Shown: positions 8,007 to 16,254, counted from the stretch's first letter. The stretch is 28,256 nucleotides of DNA from Tissierellales bacterium (GCA_030146705.1 JASLBE010000015.1:1-28256), one strand, 5' to 3'. The notes: generated from the sequence alone by a model not told the origin. Numbers and translations: made by a program.

Positions 8007-8514
8007 TCTCATCATCCTCCCTAGACCTATTTTTCTTAATAATATAAATCCCTCCAGCTATTAAAACCATAGAAACAAGAGAAGTTTGCAGAATTCTAAC
8101 TATCTCCCAGCCAAAATACCTTTCTAAAAGAGGGATAACTTGTCCCTGGACAAGGGTTAAAACCCCTAAACCAATTAAAATATAACCCACTGATTTACTT
8201 AGGTTAAATGTAAAGCCTGAACCTAGGAATTTCCCAAGATCTATGTCATTTCCATAATCATCGTTTTTAATATTGCTAGTATCAAAAACACTATAGCACC
8301 AAATAACTGGTAGGATAAAACTTAGTATGACTAGGTTTAACCAGCCTGTTAAAAATGCTACTAGGAAGAAGCTAGCCATTATCACAAACCCCTTGCCCAT
8401 AAGTCCTAAATACATTTGACCTGCCCCTGGAACCAGGGAGATTATAAAAGTTAAAAAACTTGGTTTCCTTTTTATTTCTTTTTTTACTATATAATTACTT
8501 ATATCTTCTTTCAT
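7993..8514 (-). CDS. TM2-like multi-span membrane protein of the ECF operon
   Basis: A 173-residue protein. After a basic N-terminus comes LVPGAGQMYLGLMGKGF (about 27-43), resembling the TM2-domain pattern, and two hydrophobic spans. A separate C-terminal pair of spans follows (about 108-126 and 142-160). The tail is very acidic (REDDENEEN). Function is unknown, but proteins like this recur beside LiaF-like proteins and ECF sigma factors. The start overlaps the end of the anti-sigma gene and is preceded by AAGGAGGGG, indicating coupled translation in the same transcript. Confidence 0.7.
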   Translation of the reverse strand: MKEDISNYIVKKEIKRKPSFLTFIISLVPGAGQMYLGLMGKGFVIMASFFLVAFLTGWLNLVILSFILPVIWCYSVFDTSNIKNDDYGNDIDLGKFLGSGFTFNLSKSVGYILIGLGVLTLVQGQVIPLLERYFGWEIVRILQTSLVSMVLIAGGIYIIKKNRSREDDENEEN

Positions 8515-8983
8515 ATAACCCCTCCTTATAAGGATTGTAGTCCATTATTTTTGAAAATTTACTTGTTAACTTTTCTGACCCCTTATAAAACTTTTCAACA
8601 ACTGTTATATTACCATTATTAAAGCTAACAATAGGCCTAGTAAAAACCCCCTTAGCAGTAATAAGTATTGTTATACTGGCTGCAATACTATAGTTGATCA
8701 TAATTTTCTCTAGCCTAGTTCTTTTTTTCCTAAGTGTCTTGTCCAGACCAGTATCAATAGGCATATTATCATCTTCAAGCTCCCTTATTTTTTCCATAAT
8801 ATTAAGGGTAAAGTCTTCAGATAGGACCTTGCCTGCATTATCAACTTCTTCTCCACTTATTAAAGATATATATTCCTCCCTACAATTTTCACATAAAATT
8901 AGGTGGCTGGCTATTTGGTCTAGCTCATCCTTGCTTAAAATCTTGTCTTTATAAAGTTTTAACTCCCATCTTGTATAATGCAT
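8495..8983 (-). CDS. Zinc-binding anti-sigma factor
   Basis: A 162-residue protein whose N-terminus carries the zinc anti-sigma signature His-x3-Cys-x2-Cys in SHLILCENCREEY (residues 27-39). This is followed by a helical linker and one hydrophobic segment near residues 94-113 (INYSIAASITILITAKGVF). The layout, a cytoplasmic sigma-binding domain, a single span and a short extracytoplasmic tail, is typical of ECF anti-sigma factors. The ATG overlaps nothing but directly abuts the sigma-factor stop (TAAATG), with GGGGGG acting as the ribosome-binding site. It is inferred to hold the co-encoded sigma factor inactive until a membrane or redox signal arrives. Confidence 0.82.
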   Translation of the reverse strand: MHYTRWELKLYKDKILSKDELDQIASHLILCENCREEYISLISGEEVDNAGKVLSEDFTLNIMEKIRELEDDNMPIDTGLDKTLRKKRTRLEKIMINYSIAASITILITAKGVFTRPIVSFNNGNITVVEKFYKGSEKLTSKFSKIMDYNPYKEGLYERRYK

Positions 8984-9520
8984 TTAATCCCCCCACTTCT
9001 CCCTTAGCATTTGCTTGGCCCTATAGAGCCTTGATCCTACAGTTTTTTCACTTATCCCATAAGTCCTTCCTATTTCTCCATAGGTCTTGTCATAAACATA
9101 AAAATCTATTAGGACATTGTAGTAAATTTCTGGCAACATTTTACATTTTTCAATTAACTTATTGTTCCTCTCAAGCTTAAGTAAGTCAGCCTCTGGTGTA
9201 GAGCTTTCTTTCCTGGTAAAAATATAGTCTTTATCTCCTGCGGGTTCTTCCTTAAAGTGGACATTTTTATTCCTAATATAGTCTATAGTCTTATTGGAAG
9301 TAATTTTTGAAATCCAGGATTTAAAACTCCCCTCCCTATACTTATTTAGAGAAAGATAAATTTGTAAAAAAACTTCTTGGGCAATATTTTCTGCTTCCTT
9401 CTCATCGCTTATAAAATTTAAAATTATTGCAAATACATAGTTCTTATAGGTATCAACGATAGTTTTAAAAGCATCTTCATCCTTATTTTTAGCCTTATTT
9501 ATAATTTCATCAAAATCCAT
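8984..9520 (-). CDS. ECF-type RNA polymerase sigma factor
   Basis: A 178-residue ECF sigma factor. Region 2 contains AFKTIVDTYKNYVFAI and the AENIAQEVFLQIY signature with SFKSWISKITSNKTIDYIR. Region 4 contains LPEIYYNVLIDFYVYDKTYGEI and the helix-turn-helix YGISEKTVGSRLYRAKQMLR. The reading frame can be extended to a TTG at 9559, but AAGGAGGGGAG lies directly upstream of the ATG at 9520, which I take as the true start. It heads an operon with anti-sigma, TM2-like and LiaF-like proteins, so it probably controls an envelope-stress response and its own operon. I could not find a convincing autoregulated ECF promoter upstream. Confidence 0.88.
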   Translation of the reverse strand: MDFDEIINKAKNKDEDAFKTIVDTYKNYVFAIILNFISDEKEAENIAQEVFLQIYLSLNKYREGSFKSWISKITSNKTIDYIRNKNVHFKEEPAGDKDYIFTRKESSTPEADLLKLERNNKLIEKCKMLPEIYYNVLIDFYVYDKTYGEIGRTYGISEKTVGSRLYRAKQMLREKWGD

Positions 9521-9647
9521 CTCTCCCCTCCTTAATAAATATAACGAAATATTTTCCAAAACTACTGCATAAATTTATAATATTTATTTTTGACCCTAGA
9601 TCTAATTTTATTTCCAAAATATGGGTATACACCTACTGGTGATAAAA

Positions 9648-9998
9648 TTGGTAATAGAAGAATTTTTAGTTAAAATAATCCCCTATATAACCAGTAGTCT
9701 GGAGTTAGTTGGGATTATAATAATCGTTCTTGGCTCTTTAGAGGCAGTCCTTAGGCTAATTCTATCTAAGTTTAACTTTGGTGAGGAAAACCTAAAAATA
9801 AATTTTGCCAAGGCCCTTTCCCTAAGCCTAGAGTTTAAACTTGCTGCTGAAATCTTAAAAACTGTGGTAATAAGAACCCTAGATGAGTTTATTATCCTTT
9901 CTGCAGTGGTGATTTTAAGAGTTGTCATAACCTTTGTACTCCACTGGGAAATAAAGTCTAGTAACCAGATAAAAGATAGCCTAGAAGCCACAGAATAA
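9648..9998 (+). CDS. DUF1622-family membrane protein
   Basis: A 116-residue protein (125 if started at the ATG at 9621) matching the DUF1622 pattern: a first span LELVGIIIIVLGSLEAVLRL, the central FAKALSLSLEFKLAAEILKT segment, and a second amphipathic or membrane region TLDEFIILSAVVILRVVITFVL. These are small bacterial and archaeal membrane proteins of unknown function. The ATG at 9621 has no ribosome-binding site, while the TTG at 9648 is preceded by GGTGAT at suitable distance, so I favour the TTG. It is a single gene, divergent from the ECF operon and ending in a shared terminator. Confidence 0.75.
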   Translation: MVIEEFLVKIIPYITSSLELVGIIIIVLGSLEAVLRLILSKFNFGEENLKINFAKALSLSLEFKLAAEILKTVVIRTLDEFIILSAVVILRVVITFVLHWEIKSSNQIKDSLEATE

Positions 9999-10031
9999 AA
10001 GGTCAAATTAAGTTTCCTTAATTTGACCTTT
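9998..10031. terminator. Bidirectional terminator, DUF1622 gene / DUF262 gene
   Basis: A perfect inverted repeat, AAAGGTCAAATTAAG paired with CTTAATTTGACCTTT around a TTTC loop. Both convergent stop codons lie within or at the edge of the hairpin. Confidence 0.85.
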
Positions 10032-12060
10032 AGCTTATCTGGAAAAACACATATTTTTCTATTCCAAACTCTTCTGCTAGTAGGACTACATAATTTAAAA
10101 TATCCTTGGCACTATAGCTGGTTTGGACATAAAGTCCATACTTAATAAGCCTTGGCTCCCTAAGGTCTTCCTTTTTGTAAGACAAGAGCTTTTGGAAGCT
10201 AGTCTTCTTAAGAAGGGACTTAAACAACTCCTCATCTAAATCATATAAATAACTACAAGTTACTGTTAAAAATTCCTTCCAAGTCTTAACAGACTTCCTG
10301 TCCCCATCAAATATTATCGCCTTAGGAGTATAGCCTGTGACTATTACATTTTCTACTATTCCATATTCCTGGTGGGGAATCAACCTATTTTCTCCTATAT
10401 TCTGGTAGTTATCTTTAGGTAACTTCCATATCTCTTTTCCTATTGTAAAAAGTTCCTCTGCCCTTGCCAAAATTTCCTTGTCAGTCCAAGTTTCAAGCTT
10501 AGCTATATCCCTAGTAGTCTTTATATTTGAATTTTTATAATAGGCCCTCTTGTCTAGGAAGTTCTTATTGGACATTTCCGAATTATAGTTAGTAAGGGTT
10601 AGGTTCCCTATGGTATCCTTGTAAAGCCTGTGGGTTTCATAGGCATTGTGTCCCAGTTCTATATTCCATTCTGGACTTAAGGTTTGGGGCATTATATGTT
10701 CAATAGAAAGGCTTTCTAAAGCTACAAGTTCCTTGTGGATTTTCCTTTCTATATTATAAAGAATCCAATTTGCCACCCCATAGGACTTATTATAAAGGTC
10801 TTCATTTATAAAATTATTCCTAAACTCTTCATCCCTTGGGAAAATAGAAGTTCCACTCCTGCTCATAAGATAGTCCACTACCCCATCTACATAGGAAAAA
10901 CCTTCTTCTCTTAACTTTCTTGTCTCCCTGGACATTATAGCAAAAACCTTATTTAAGGCATTTGTAGGTATGTTACAAATATTCCTCCTATAAATATAAG
11001 AAACTATTATTTCTAAGACCTCATGTAACTCATCCCTGCTTATTATTCCCTCTGAAAAGTGGTCATCAAAAACCCTAAGTAAAAAAGGGTAGGTAACTGT
11101 GGAACGGATCTTATTTATACTAAATATTTCATTGTAAATATCCCTGTCTTCTATATTGTTGTTGGAAATAGCTTCATAGTAGCCTGCATATTTTAATAGT
11201 TCCTTTAATATTGCTTCTGAGTCATAGTTATTAGAAAAATAGTAGTTTTTAAACTCACTATAGACCTTATTCTTATTTGGAACTTTGGATTCCTTCATGG
11301 TTAAAAAATCCCTAACATAGTCTGAAATTATCTTATTAGGCAGGAGTTTTTCTATCTTGACCCAGTACTTTTCATAAAGCTCTGTTTGCTTATCATACTC
11401 AAGTCCCATTAGGATAAAATTCCTAATTAGGTCAGCCTCTGTTAAAGAAAGACCTGTAGAATTTAAGCTTTCAAATATTACCTGGGGATTTTCTTCCTTA
11501 TCCAGGGATATATAGACAATATCTAACTGCATCATTGCCCTATAAATTTTTTCTAACCCATAGCTTGACCTAGTTATAAGCTCTCTTAATAGCTTGTAGT
11601 TTTCATATATTTTGGACTGGCTTTCATTACCATTTATTAACTCCTTATAGGCCTGCATATCTTCCTTAACTGGCTTTAACTTAAGCTTGGATTTTTCATT
11701 TCTAGAATGCCTATTTATTAAGTAACTTTCACTTATCTCATCCCTAGAAACCCTATCAAGTCCATCTTCTTCAGCCAAATCAAGTATAGCCTTTAATAAA
11801 AGTACAGTTGTTATAATTCTTTGCTGGCCATCTATTAAGACCATCTCCCTCATTAGGTTTTCAATTTCATTGGTCACAAAAACTATTGTACCTACAAAAT
11901 GGTTCTTTTTAAAATCCTTGCTTATTATTCTTTCTATATCATAAAAATACTGCTTAACCTGTTCCTTGTTCCATTCATAGTTCCTTTGGTAGACTGGAAC
12001 CTTAAATACGACCTTATTTTCTCCTAGTAAAGATAGTAATTTTGTCGGACTAGCTTGCAT
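10030..12060 (-). CDS. DUF262/DUF1524 (GmrSD-like) putative restriction enzyme
   Basis: A 676-residue defence-type protein. The N-terminal DUF262 domain shows VPVYQRNYEW (21-30) and the ParB-like nucleotide-binding IDGQQR (76-81), followed by FESLNSTGLSLTEADLIRNF (196-215). The DUF1524 HNH-type nuclease domain shows SIEHIMPQ (452-459) and GNLTLTNYNSEMSN (485-498). In the GmrSD type IV family these are the nucleotide-driven and nuclease halves of an enzyme that cuts modified (glucosylated hydroxymethylcytosine) phage DNA. A further C-terminal region (about 570-676, starting VTGYTPKAIIFDGDRKS) is an accessory domain I cannot assign. It is a single-gene unit with its own TATAAT box and ends in a shared terminator; target specificity is unknown. 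Confidence 0.82.
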   Translation of the reverse strand: MQASPTKLLSLLGENKVVFKVPVYQRNYEWNKEQVKQYFYDIERIISKDFKKNHFVGTIVFVTNEIENLMREMVLIDGQQRIITTVLLLKAILDLAEEDGLDRVSRDEISESYLINRHSRNEKSKLKLKPVKEDMQAYKELINGNESQSKIYENYKLLRELITRSSYGLEKIYRAMMQLDIVYISLDKEENPQVIFESLNSTGLSLTEADLIRNFILMGLEYDKQTELYEKYWVKIEKLLPNKIISDYVRDFLTMKESKVPNKNKVYSEFKNYYFSNNYDSEAILKELLKYAGYYEAISNNNIEDRDIYNEIFSINKIRSTVTYPFLLRVFDDHFSEGIISRDELHEVLEIIVSYIYRRNICNIPTNALNKVFAIMSRETRKLREEGFSYVDGVVDYLMSRSGTSIFPRDEEFRNNFINEDLYNKSYGVANWILYNIERKIHKELVALESLSIEHIMPQTLSPEWNIELGHNAYETHRLYKDTIGNLTLTNYNSEMSNKNFLDKRAYYKNSNIKTTRDIAKLETWTDKEILARAEELFTIGKEIWKLPKDNYQNIGENRLIPHQEYGIVENVIVTGYTPKAIIFDGDRKSVKTWKEFLTVTCSYLYDLDEELFKSLLKKTSFQKLLSYKKEDLREPRLIKYGLYVQTSYSAKDILNYVVLLAEEFGIEKYVFFQIS

Positions 12061-12080
12061 ATTTTTCCTCCTAGTAAAAA

Positions 12081-12086
12081 ATTATA
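12081..12086 (-). promoter_or_regulatory. -10 box of the DUF262/DUF1524 gene
   Basis: TATAAT on the minus strand, 21 nt before the ATG, with TAGGAGG between them. The -35 position falls in the T-run of the preceding terminator and is weak. Confidence 0.4.
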
Positions 12087-12101
12087 GTACCTGGCTTGCA
12101 A

Positions 12102-12126
12102 CAAAAAAAGGATGGCCCACCATCCC
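12102..12126 (-). terminator. Terminator of the M18 aminopeptidase gene
   Basis: Read on the minus strand, GGATGG-TGGG-CCATCC is followed by a run of seven T. It starts 13 nt after the stop codon. Confidence 0.85.
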
Positions 12127-12138
12127 TTTCTTACTTAC

Positions 12139-13545
12139 CTATTTTCTTCCAGCAAAGAAGGCCTTGTAGCCCTTATAGGTCATATAAACATCAGCCTTGC
12201 TTACAAGTTCATGGGGTGCATGCATAGAAATTACCCCTACACCACAGTCTAAGACCTCCATACCGTACTCTGCTAAGATAAAGGCTATGGTTCCTCCACC
12301 ACCTTGGTCAACCTTGCCTAGTTCTCCAGTTTGCCAAACTACATTATTCTTATTAAATATATTTCTTACATAGGCTACAAATTCTGGATTAGCATCACTA
12401 GACCCGCTTTTTCCCCTGGCACCAGTATACTTTACTAGGGTAACTCCCTTATTTAATTCTGATGAATTTTTAAGCTCATAGGCAGCTGCAAATTCTGGAT
12501 CAAAACAAGCTGCTACATCTGCCGAAAGTGCATAGGAATTTTCCAAGGATTTTTTCACCTTATAAAGGTTGTGGTCCCCATCTATTAAATAAACAAGGTC
12601 CATTATAGTATTTTCTAAAAACTTACTTGCCATAGCAGTATTTCCAGTGCTTCCAATCTCTTCCTTGTCTACAAAAAAAGCTAAGGCAGTCCTAGTTGGG
12701 TTTTCAGTCTCTATAAGTCCCCTCAAGGAAGTATAGGCACAAACCCTATCATCATGACCATAACCAACAACCATACTCCTATCCAAACCAACATCCCTAG
12801 GTAGACCATGGGGAACTACTTCTAGTTCTGCCGATACAAAGTCTTCCTCTTTTATCCCATATTTTTCATTTAAAATCCTTAAAATATTTTCCTTTACCCT
12901 ATCCTTTTCTCCATCCTTAGTTGGAATACTACCTATTAGAAGATTTAAGCCCTCACCATCTATAAATTCTCCTGCTTTTTTAGCCATTTGGTCCTTGGCA
13001 AGGTGGGGTAGGATATCTGTAATATACATAACAGGATCCTTCTCTCCATCTCCTATTGATATATCTATTTTTTCCCCATCTTCCTTTATAACTACCCCAT
13101 GTAGTTCAAGAGGCATAGCCACCCACTGGTATTTTTTAACCCCTCCATAGTAATGGGTTTTTAAATAAGCCATATTAGAGCTTTCATATAGGGGGACTTG
13201 TTTTAAGTCAAGCCTTGGAGCATCTATATGGGAACCTATAATATTCATCCCATTAATTATATCCTCAGTTCCAATAATAAAGGCCGCCAAAGACTTGTCC
13301 CTATTTACCTTGTAAACTTTAGCACCAGCCTCTAGCCTTCCAGCCTCTTCCATAACTAGGTCCAAGTCCTTAAAACCATTGTCTTTTAATATTTCCACAA
13401 TTTCTCTACAAGCCAATCTTTCAGTCTTGGCCCTGCCTAGAAAGTCCTTATAAGCTTCTGAAAAACTAAAAATTTCCTCCCTAGTTTCTCCATCTACAAC
13501 TTCCCATACATTTTTCTTTTCATAAGTTAATTTATCTTTACTCAT
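12139..13545 (-). CDS. apeA: M18-family zinc aminopeptidase
   Basis: A 468-residue protein matching the bacterial 'aminopeptidase 1' branch of family M18. Visible motifs are IGSHIDAPRLDLKQVPLYE (metal-ligand His and Asp), HYYGGVKKYQW, VDKEEIGSTGN (catalytic and metal-ligand glutamates), YLIDGDHN and, near the C-terminus, ISMHAPHELVSKADVYM, which supplies the last His ligand. These dodecameric cytosolic enzymes remove N-terminal residues from peptides, feeding amino acid catabolism. It is a single gene: own promoter (extended -10 TGTTATAAT), a GGGAGGAAG-type ribosome-binding site and a strong terminator. The symbol follows family naming and is not proof of orthology to a specific gene. Confidence 0.88.
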   Translation of the reverse strand: MSKDKLTYEKKNVWEVVDGETREEIFSFSEAYKDFLGRAKTERLACREIVEILKDNGFKDLDLVMEEAGRLEAGAKVYKVNRDKSLAAFIIGTEDIINGMNIIGSHIDAPRLDLKQVPLYESSNMAYLKTHYYGGVKKYQWVAMPLELHGVVIKEDGEKIDISIGDGEKDPVMYITDILPHLAKDQMAKKAGEFIDGEGLNLLIGSIPTKDGEKDRVKENILRILNEKYGIKEEDFVSAELEVVPHGLPRDVGLDRSMVVGYGHDDRVCAYTSLRGLIETENPTRTALAFFVDKEEIGSTGNTAMASKFLENTIMDLVYLIDGDHNLYKVKKSLENSYALSADVAACFDPEFAAAYELKNSSELNKGVTLVKYTGARGKSGSSDANPEFVAYVRNIFNKNNVVWQTGELGKVDQGGGGTIAFILAEYGMEVLDCGVGVISMHAPHELVSKADVYMTYKGYKAFFAGRK

Positions 13546-13574
13546 CCTTCTTCCTCCCTTTACATATACCTATT

Positions 13575-13583
13575 ATTATAACA
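13575..13583 (-). promoter_or_regulatory. Extended -10 promoter of the M18 gene
   Basis: TGTTATAAT on the minus strand, 30 nt upstream of the ATG, with no good -35 box, as is common for extended -10 promoters. Confidence 0.5.
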
Positions 13584-13639
13584 CAAGTAAGTCCCCTATA
13601 TTTAAGATAAAGGCTTCAATTTATCCTGGTTTTAAAGGC

Positions 13640-13867
13640 CTAGTCACTCTTCCAAAGTTTGTATATATTTAGGAGGATAAAAAATAAAGAAATCTTCCAA
13701 AGGATTTTTTCACCTGAAAATCCTAAAACCATATAGTTGCTTATAATATCTTTTATTCTTTTCGAAAAAAATAATATGGAAAAAATAAGGCAATTTCCTA
13801 ATAATAATCCACCATAAAACTTTTTTTCTCCACTTAAACTAGCAATTATTTTTTCCATATTAATCAT
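13640..13867 (-). CDS. Small membrane protein, unknown function
   Basis: A 75-residue protein with two hydrophobic segments (about residues 17-33 and 52-70) separated by a basic loop, ending WKSD. I do not recognise it. The frame opens at 13882, but the ATG at 13867 (MINMEK) is preceded by GGAAGTGG at good spacing, so I place the start there. It stands alone between the chemoreceptor and the aminopeptidase genes. Being short and unsupported by a family, it could be a chance reading frame, though its composition looks like a real membrane protein. Confidence 0.5.
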   Translation of the reverse strand: MINMEKIIASLSGEKKFYGGLLLGNCLIFSILFFSKRIKDIISNYMVLGFSGEKILWKISLFFILLNIYKLWKSD

Positions 13868-13957
13868 ATATACCACTTCCATTTTAAATTTAAGTTCATA
13901 TATGATTATACACTATTTTTTTAATTTTCAATTAATTTTAGGCCTAAAATAGGAAAA

Positions 13958-13985
13958 ACTATATAAGCTAAAAATTTTATATAGT
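13958..13985 (-). terminator. AT-rich terminator of the chemoreceptor gene
   Basis: A perfect 9-bp inverted repeat ACTATATAA/TTATATAGT; on the minus strand it is followed by a T-run. The stem is weak because it has only one G-C pair, but the position (15 nt after the stop) fits. Confidence 0.5.
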
Positions 13986-14000
13986 CTTACCCACCCTAGC

Positions 14001-15440
14001 CTAGCTAAGCTTTAGCTGTATCTTATCTAAAATAGAAACCATTTCATCAGATAGGGCCATAGCCTGCCTATAATACTTCCTAGCCAAGTCCATACTCTTA
14101 TTTTTAACAGCCTCTGTAACCTTTTCTCCTGTCTTATGAAATTCTAGGTGGACCCCCTCAACCTTTAACCAATCATCAAGGACCTCTTCATTCTCAATAT
14201 GGACAGCATTATAAAAATGTCCAAAGGCACACTTGTTACCATCTATCTGTATTGGGTAAATCCTCATCTCGCTTACAATCCTATCAAGCCCCTTAATCCA
14301 GTCTAGGTGGGATTGTTTAGCCTTGTTTATAACCTCATATAGCTCCTTATTGCTTAGGGCATTAATACTTCCCTCAAGCCCATCATACAAGTAGGTTATT
14401 ATATTAGACAGTTCACCGTCAATGTTGCCAAGCTTTTCTGCTATATTGCTACTATTCCTAGATTGCTCCCTTATTTTCTCAGCCATATGGCTCAAAGTTT
14501 CTGACCCCTTACTAGATTCCTCCATAGCCAGACTTATTTCATTAGTAACCCCCTTGACATTGTCCATTAGGTCATTAATTCCTTGGATCCTATCTATTAA
14601 ACTATTTAAAGTAGTAACATTTTCCATAACAGTCTTATTAACAAGACCTATTTTTTGGTTCATAGACTCAGTAGCCTTTAAAGTGCTTTCAAGACTGGTC
14701 CTTCCTTCTTGGGTAGCAAGGTGGATATCTTCTACAAAAGTTTTCATTCCCTTTAAGTTATAAGAAGTGTTGTCTGCCAGTTTCCTAATTTCCTCAGCCA
14801 CCACCCCAAAGCCCCTACCATATTCTCCTGCTCTTGCAGACTCAATGGCTGCATTTAAGGCAAGTAGGTTGGTTTCCTCAGCAATTCTTTGAACACTATC
14901 AACAATTTTTGTAACCTCTACTGACAATTCAACCAGTTGGCCAAACTTATTACTTAAATCTCCCGTAACAAGTTCCACATCTTCCTTTATCTCATGGACC
15001 TCATTTAGTAGAATTAAGGACTGGTCATTCTTAGCAGAAAGGTCTTGAGAATCCTTAGTTACATCCTCTAAGGTCATAGAAGTTTTTTCAATAGTCTCCC
15101 CCACCTGGAGCATTTCTGCTGTTGTTTCTTGAACTATGGCCACATTTGATTGGCTTACTAGGGCCATCTCTTCAGCAAAATCTACCAATTCATATGATAC
15201 ATGGGACATATCTACATCAAACTGGCTTAGGTTACTAGCCAGGTCCAAAATTTGCTTAGCTGCATTTGCCATTCTCTTTTCATTGTCTAATAGTTTATCA
15301 AAAGTTTTTAAGACCTTTTTATGGATACCTAGCTTACAGGACCCAGGCTCTTCAACATCAATACCTTTTGACCTTTTTTCAACATAGTCTATAATATTAT
15401 GCATTTCTCCACACTCTTTATTTAATTTAAAACCAAACAT
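14001..15440 (-). CDS. Soluble methyl-accepting chemotaxis protein with CZB zinc-binding domain
   Basis: A 479-residue chemoreceptor with no membrane span or signal peptide. The highly conserved signalling hairpin is at about 184-224 (QRIAEETNLLALNAAIESARAGEYGRG is the core), flanked by coiled-coil regions. The C-terminal domain (about 370-475) has the chemoreceptor zinc-binding pattern: His378, Cys404 in KCAFGHFY, and His431 and His435 in HLEFHKTG, giving the 3-His/1-Cys set of CZB domains. In characterised proteins CZB senses zinc or oxidants such as hypochlorite through the cysteine. Here it would act on a cytoplasmic CheA/CheW array, none of which is encoded nearby. The start follows AAGGAG 7 nt upstream. 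Confidence 0.88.
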   Translation of the reverse strand: MFGFKLNKECGEMHNIIDYVEKRSKGIDVEEPGSCKLGIHKKVLKTFDKLLDNEKRMANAAKQILDLASNLSQFDVDMSHVSYELVDFAEEMALVSQSNVAIVQETTAEMLQVGETIEKTSMTLEDVTKDSQDLSAKNDQSLILLNEVHEIKEDVELVTGDLSNKFGQLVELSVEVTKIVDSVQRIAEETNLLALNAAIESARAGEYGRGFGVVAEEIRKLADNTSYNLKGMKTFVEDIHLATQEGRTSLESTLKATESMNQKIGLVNKTVMENVTTLNSLIDRIQGINDLMDNVKGVTNEISLAMEESSKGSETLSHMAEKIREQSRNSSNIAEKLGNIDGELSNIITYLYDGLEGSINALSNKELYEVINKAKQSHLDWIKGLDRIVSEMRIYPIQIDGNKCAFGHFYNAVHIENEEVLDDWLKVEGVHLEFHKTGEKVTEAVKNKSMDLARKYYRQAMALSDEMVSILDKIQLKLS

Positions 15441-15482
15441 TACACGACTCCTTTTCAGTATAATAAATTGCCACTCTTATTT

Positions 15483-15507
15483 CTTTCGGCTATATGCTCT
15501 ATTTTTA
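15483..15507 (-). promoter_or_regulatory. Possible motility-sigma (SigD/FliA-like) promoter of the chemoreceptor
   Basis: On the minus strand, GCCGAAAG resembles the GCCGATAT -10 of motility sigma promoters, with TAAA 13 nt upstream (consensus spacing is nearer 15). A TATACT box nearer the gene is an ordinary alternative. Suggestive only. Confidence 0.25.
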
Positions 15508-15580
15508 AAGAGAGTATTAAAATTTCAATAAAATCTTAATATATTCTAAGTTGAAAATAATCATTTTAAAACAGGCAAAC

Positions 15581-15604
15581 AAAAAAAGAGCCCCTAGGCC
15601 CTTT
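15581..15604 (-). terminator. Terminator of the yfcE-zinc ribbon-hotdog operon
   Basis: Minus-strand hairpin AAAGGGCC-TAGG-GGCTCTTT followed by T residues, directly after the stop codon. Confidence 0.8.
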
Positions 15605-15605
15605 C

Positions 15606-15992
15606 TTAATAATCTAATAAAATCCCCCTTATGCTTCCAGTAAATACTAGGTCCTTGCCCTTGTTAAAAATCTCCGAATTAACAAGGATATGCCTCTTGG
15701 ATTTTTTTATAAAAATATCCTCAATAGTGTTTATAACAAGCATTTCTTCCCCAGCCCAAACTTTTTTCAAATAATTAGACTCCATACTATACATTAAAAT
15801 ATTATTTTCACTAATAAGCCTAATACTTAGGCTGGCTGTTAAAAGACCCTGGGTCAATAAGTAGCCCTCTTCATTAGGTTCTTCATGGTGGCGTCCCATA
15901 GACCCAATTATATTTCCAACAAGAACCACCTCTTCATTGGTAAAAACCTTAGTATATTCTATCCTATCTCCAATTTTAAGTTCCTTAGTCAA
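15606..15992 (-). CDS. MaoC/hotdog-fold-like protein, TTG start
   Basis: A 128-residue protein with features of a hotdog fold: an N-terminal KIGDRIEYTKVFTNEEVVLVG strand-helix opening, a GYLLTQGLLTASLSIRLI central helix, and C-terminal strands alternating with charged residues. This resembles thioesterase or MaoC-type acyl-binding proteins; no catalytic residues can be assigned with confidence. The frame extends to a GTG at 16040 inside the upstream gene, but that has no ribosome-binding site. GGAGGG lies 5 nt before the TTG at 15992, inside the 16-nt gap after the upstream stop, so TTG is the likely start. It is the last gene of the yfcE operon. Confidence 0.62.
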   Translation of the reverse strand: MTKELKIGDRIEYTKVFTNEEVVLVGNIIGSMGRHHEEPNEEGYLLTQGLLTASLSIRLISENNILMYSMESNYLKKVWAGEEMLVINTIEDIFIKKSKRHILVNSEIFNKGKDLVFTGSIRGILLDY

Positions 15993-16008
15993 ACTATCCC
16001 TCCAATAG

Positions 16009-16254
16009 CTAATATATTTTTTCTGTATTAAACTTTCCACGAACCATACTATAGACTTCCTTTTTTTCCCTTTTTAAAAAAGTTTTTATACCTAAAACTT
16101 CTCCACAATTAGGACATACTAGGGCCTTGGGCCTAGTAGACAAGTCCAACTCCCCTCCAAGTGCCCTATCAATATGGAGCCTTAGAAGTCCTCCTTTTCC
16201 AACTTTATCATACTCAAGCAGGTCCTTCTTACACTGGCCACAAGAAATAATCAT
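16009..16254 (-). CDS. Small zinc-ribbon protein
   Basis: An 81-residue protein with two Cys-x2-Cys knuckles, Cys5/Cys8 (CGQC) and Cys47/Cys50 (CPNC), separated by about 38 residues containing a basic, Gly-rich stretch. This is a rubredoxin-like zinc ribbon, probably structural or nucleic-acid binding; the family is not recognised. The frame opens at a GTG at 16302, but GGGAG lies 7 nt before the ATG at 16254, which I choose. It sits 88 nt downstream of yfcE without a clear terminator and 16 nt before the hotdog gene, so the three genes are likely one operon. Confidence 0.68.
   Translation of the reverse strand: MIISCGQCKKDLLEYDKVGKGGLLRLHIDRALGGELDLSTRPKALVCPNCGEVLGIKTFLKREKKEVYSMVRGKFNTEKIY

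Noticed and set aside
9521..9559. Longer ECF sigma start at a TTG giving 13 extra residues
   Set aside because: No ribosome-binding site there, whereas AAGGAGGGGAG stands directly before the ATG at 9520, which gives the usual ECF length.
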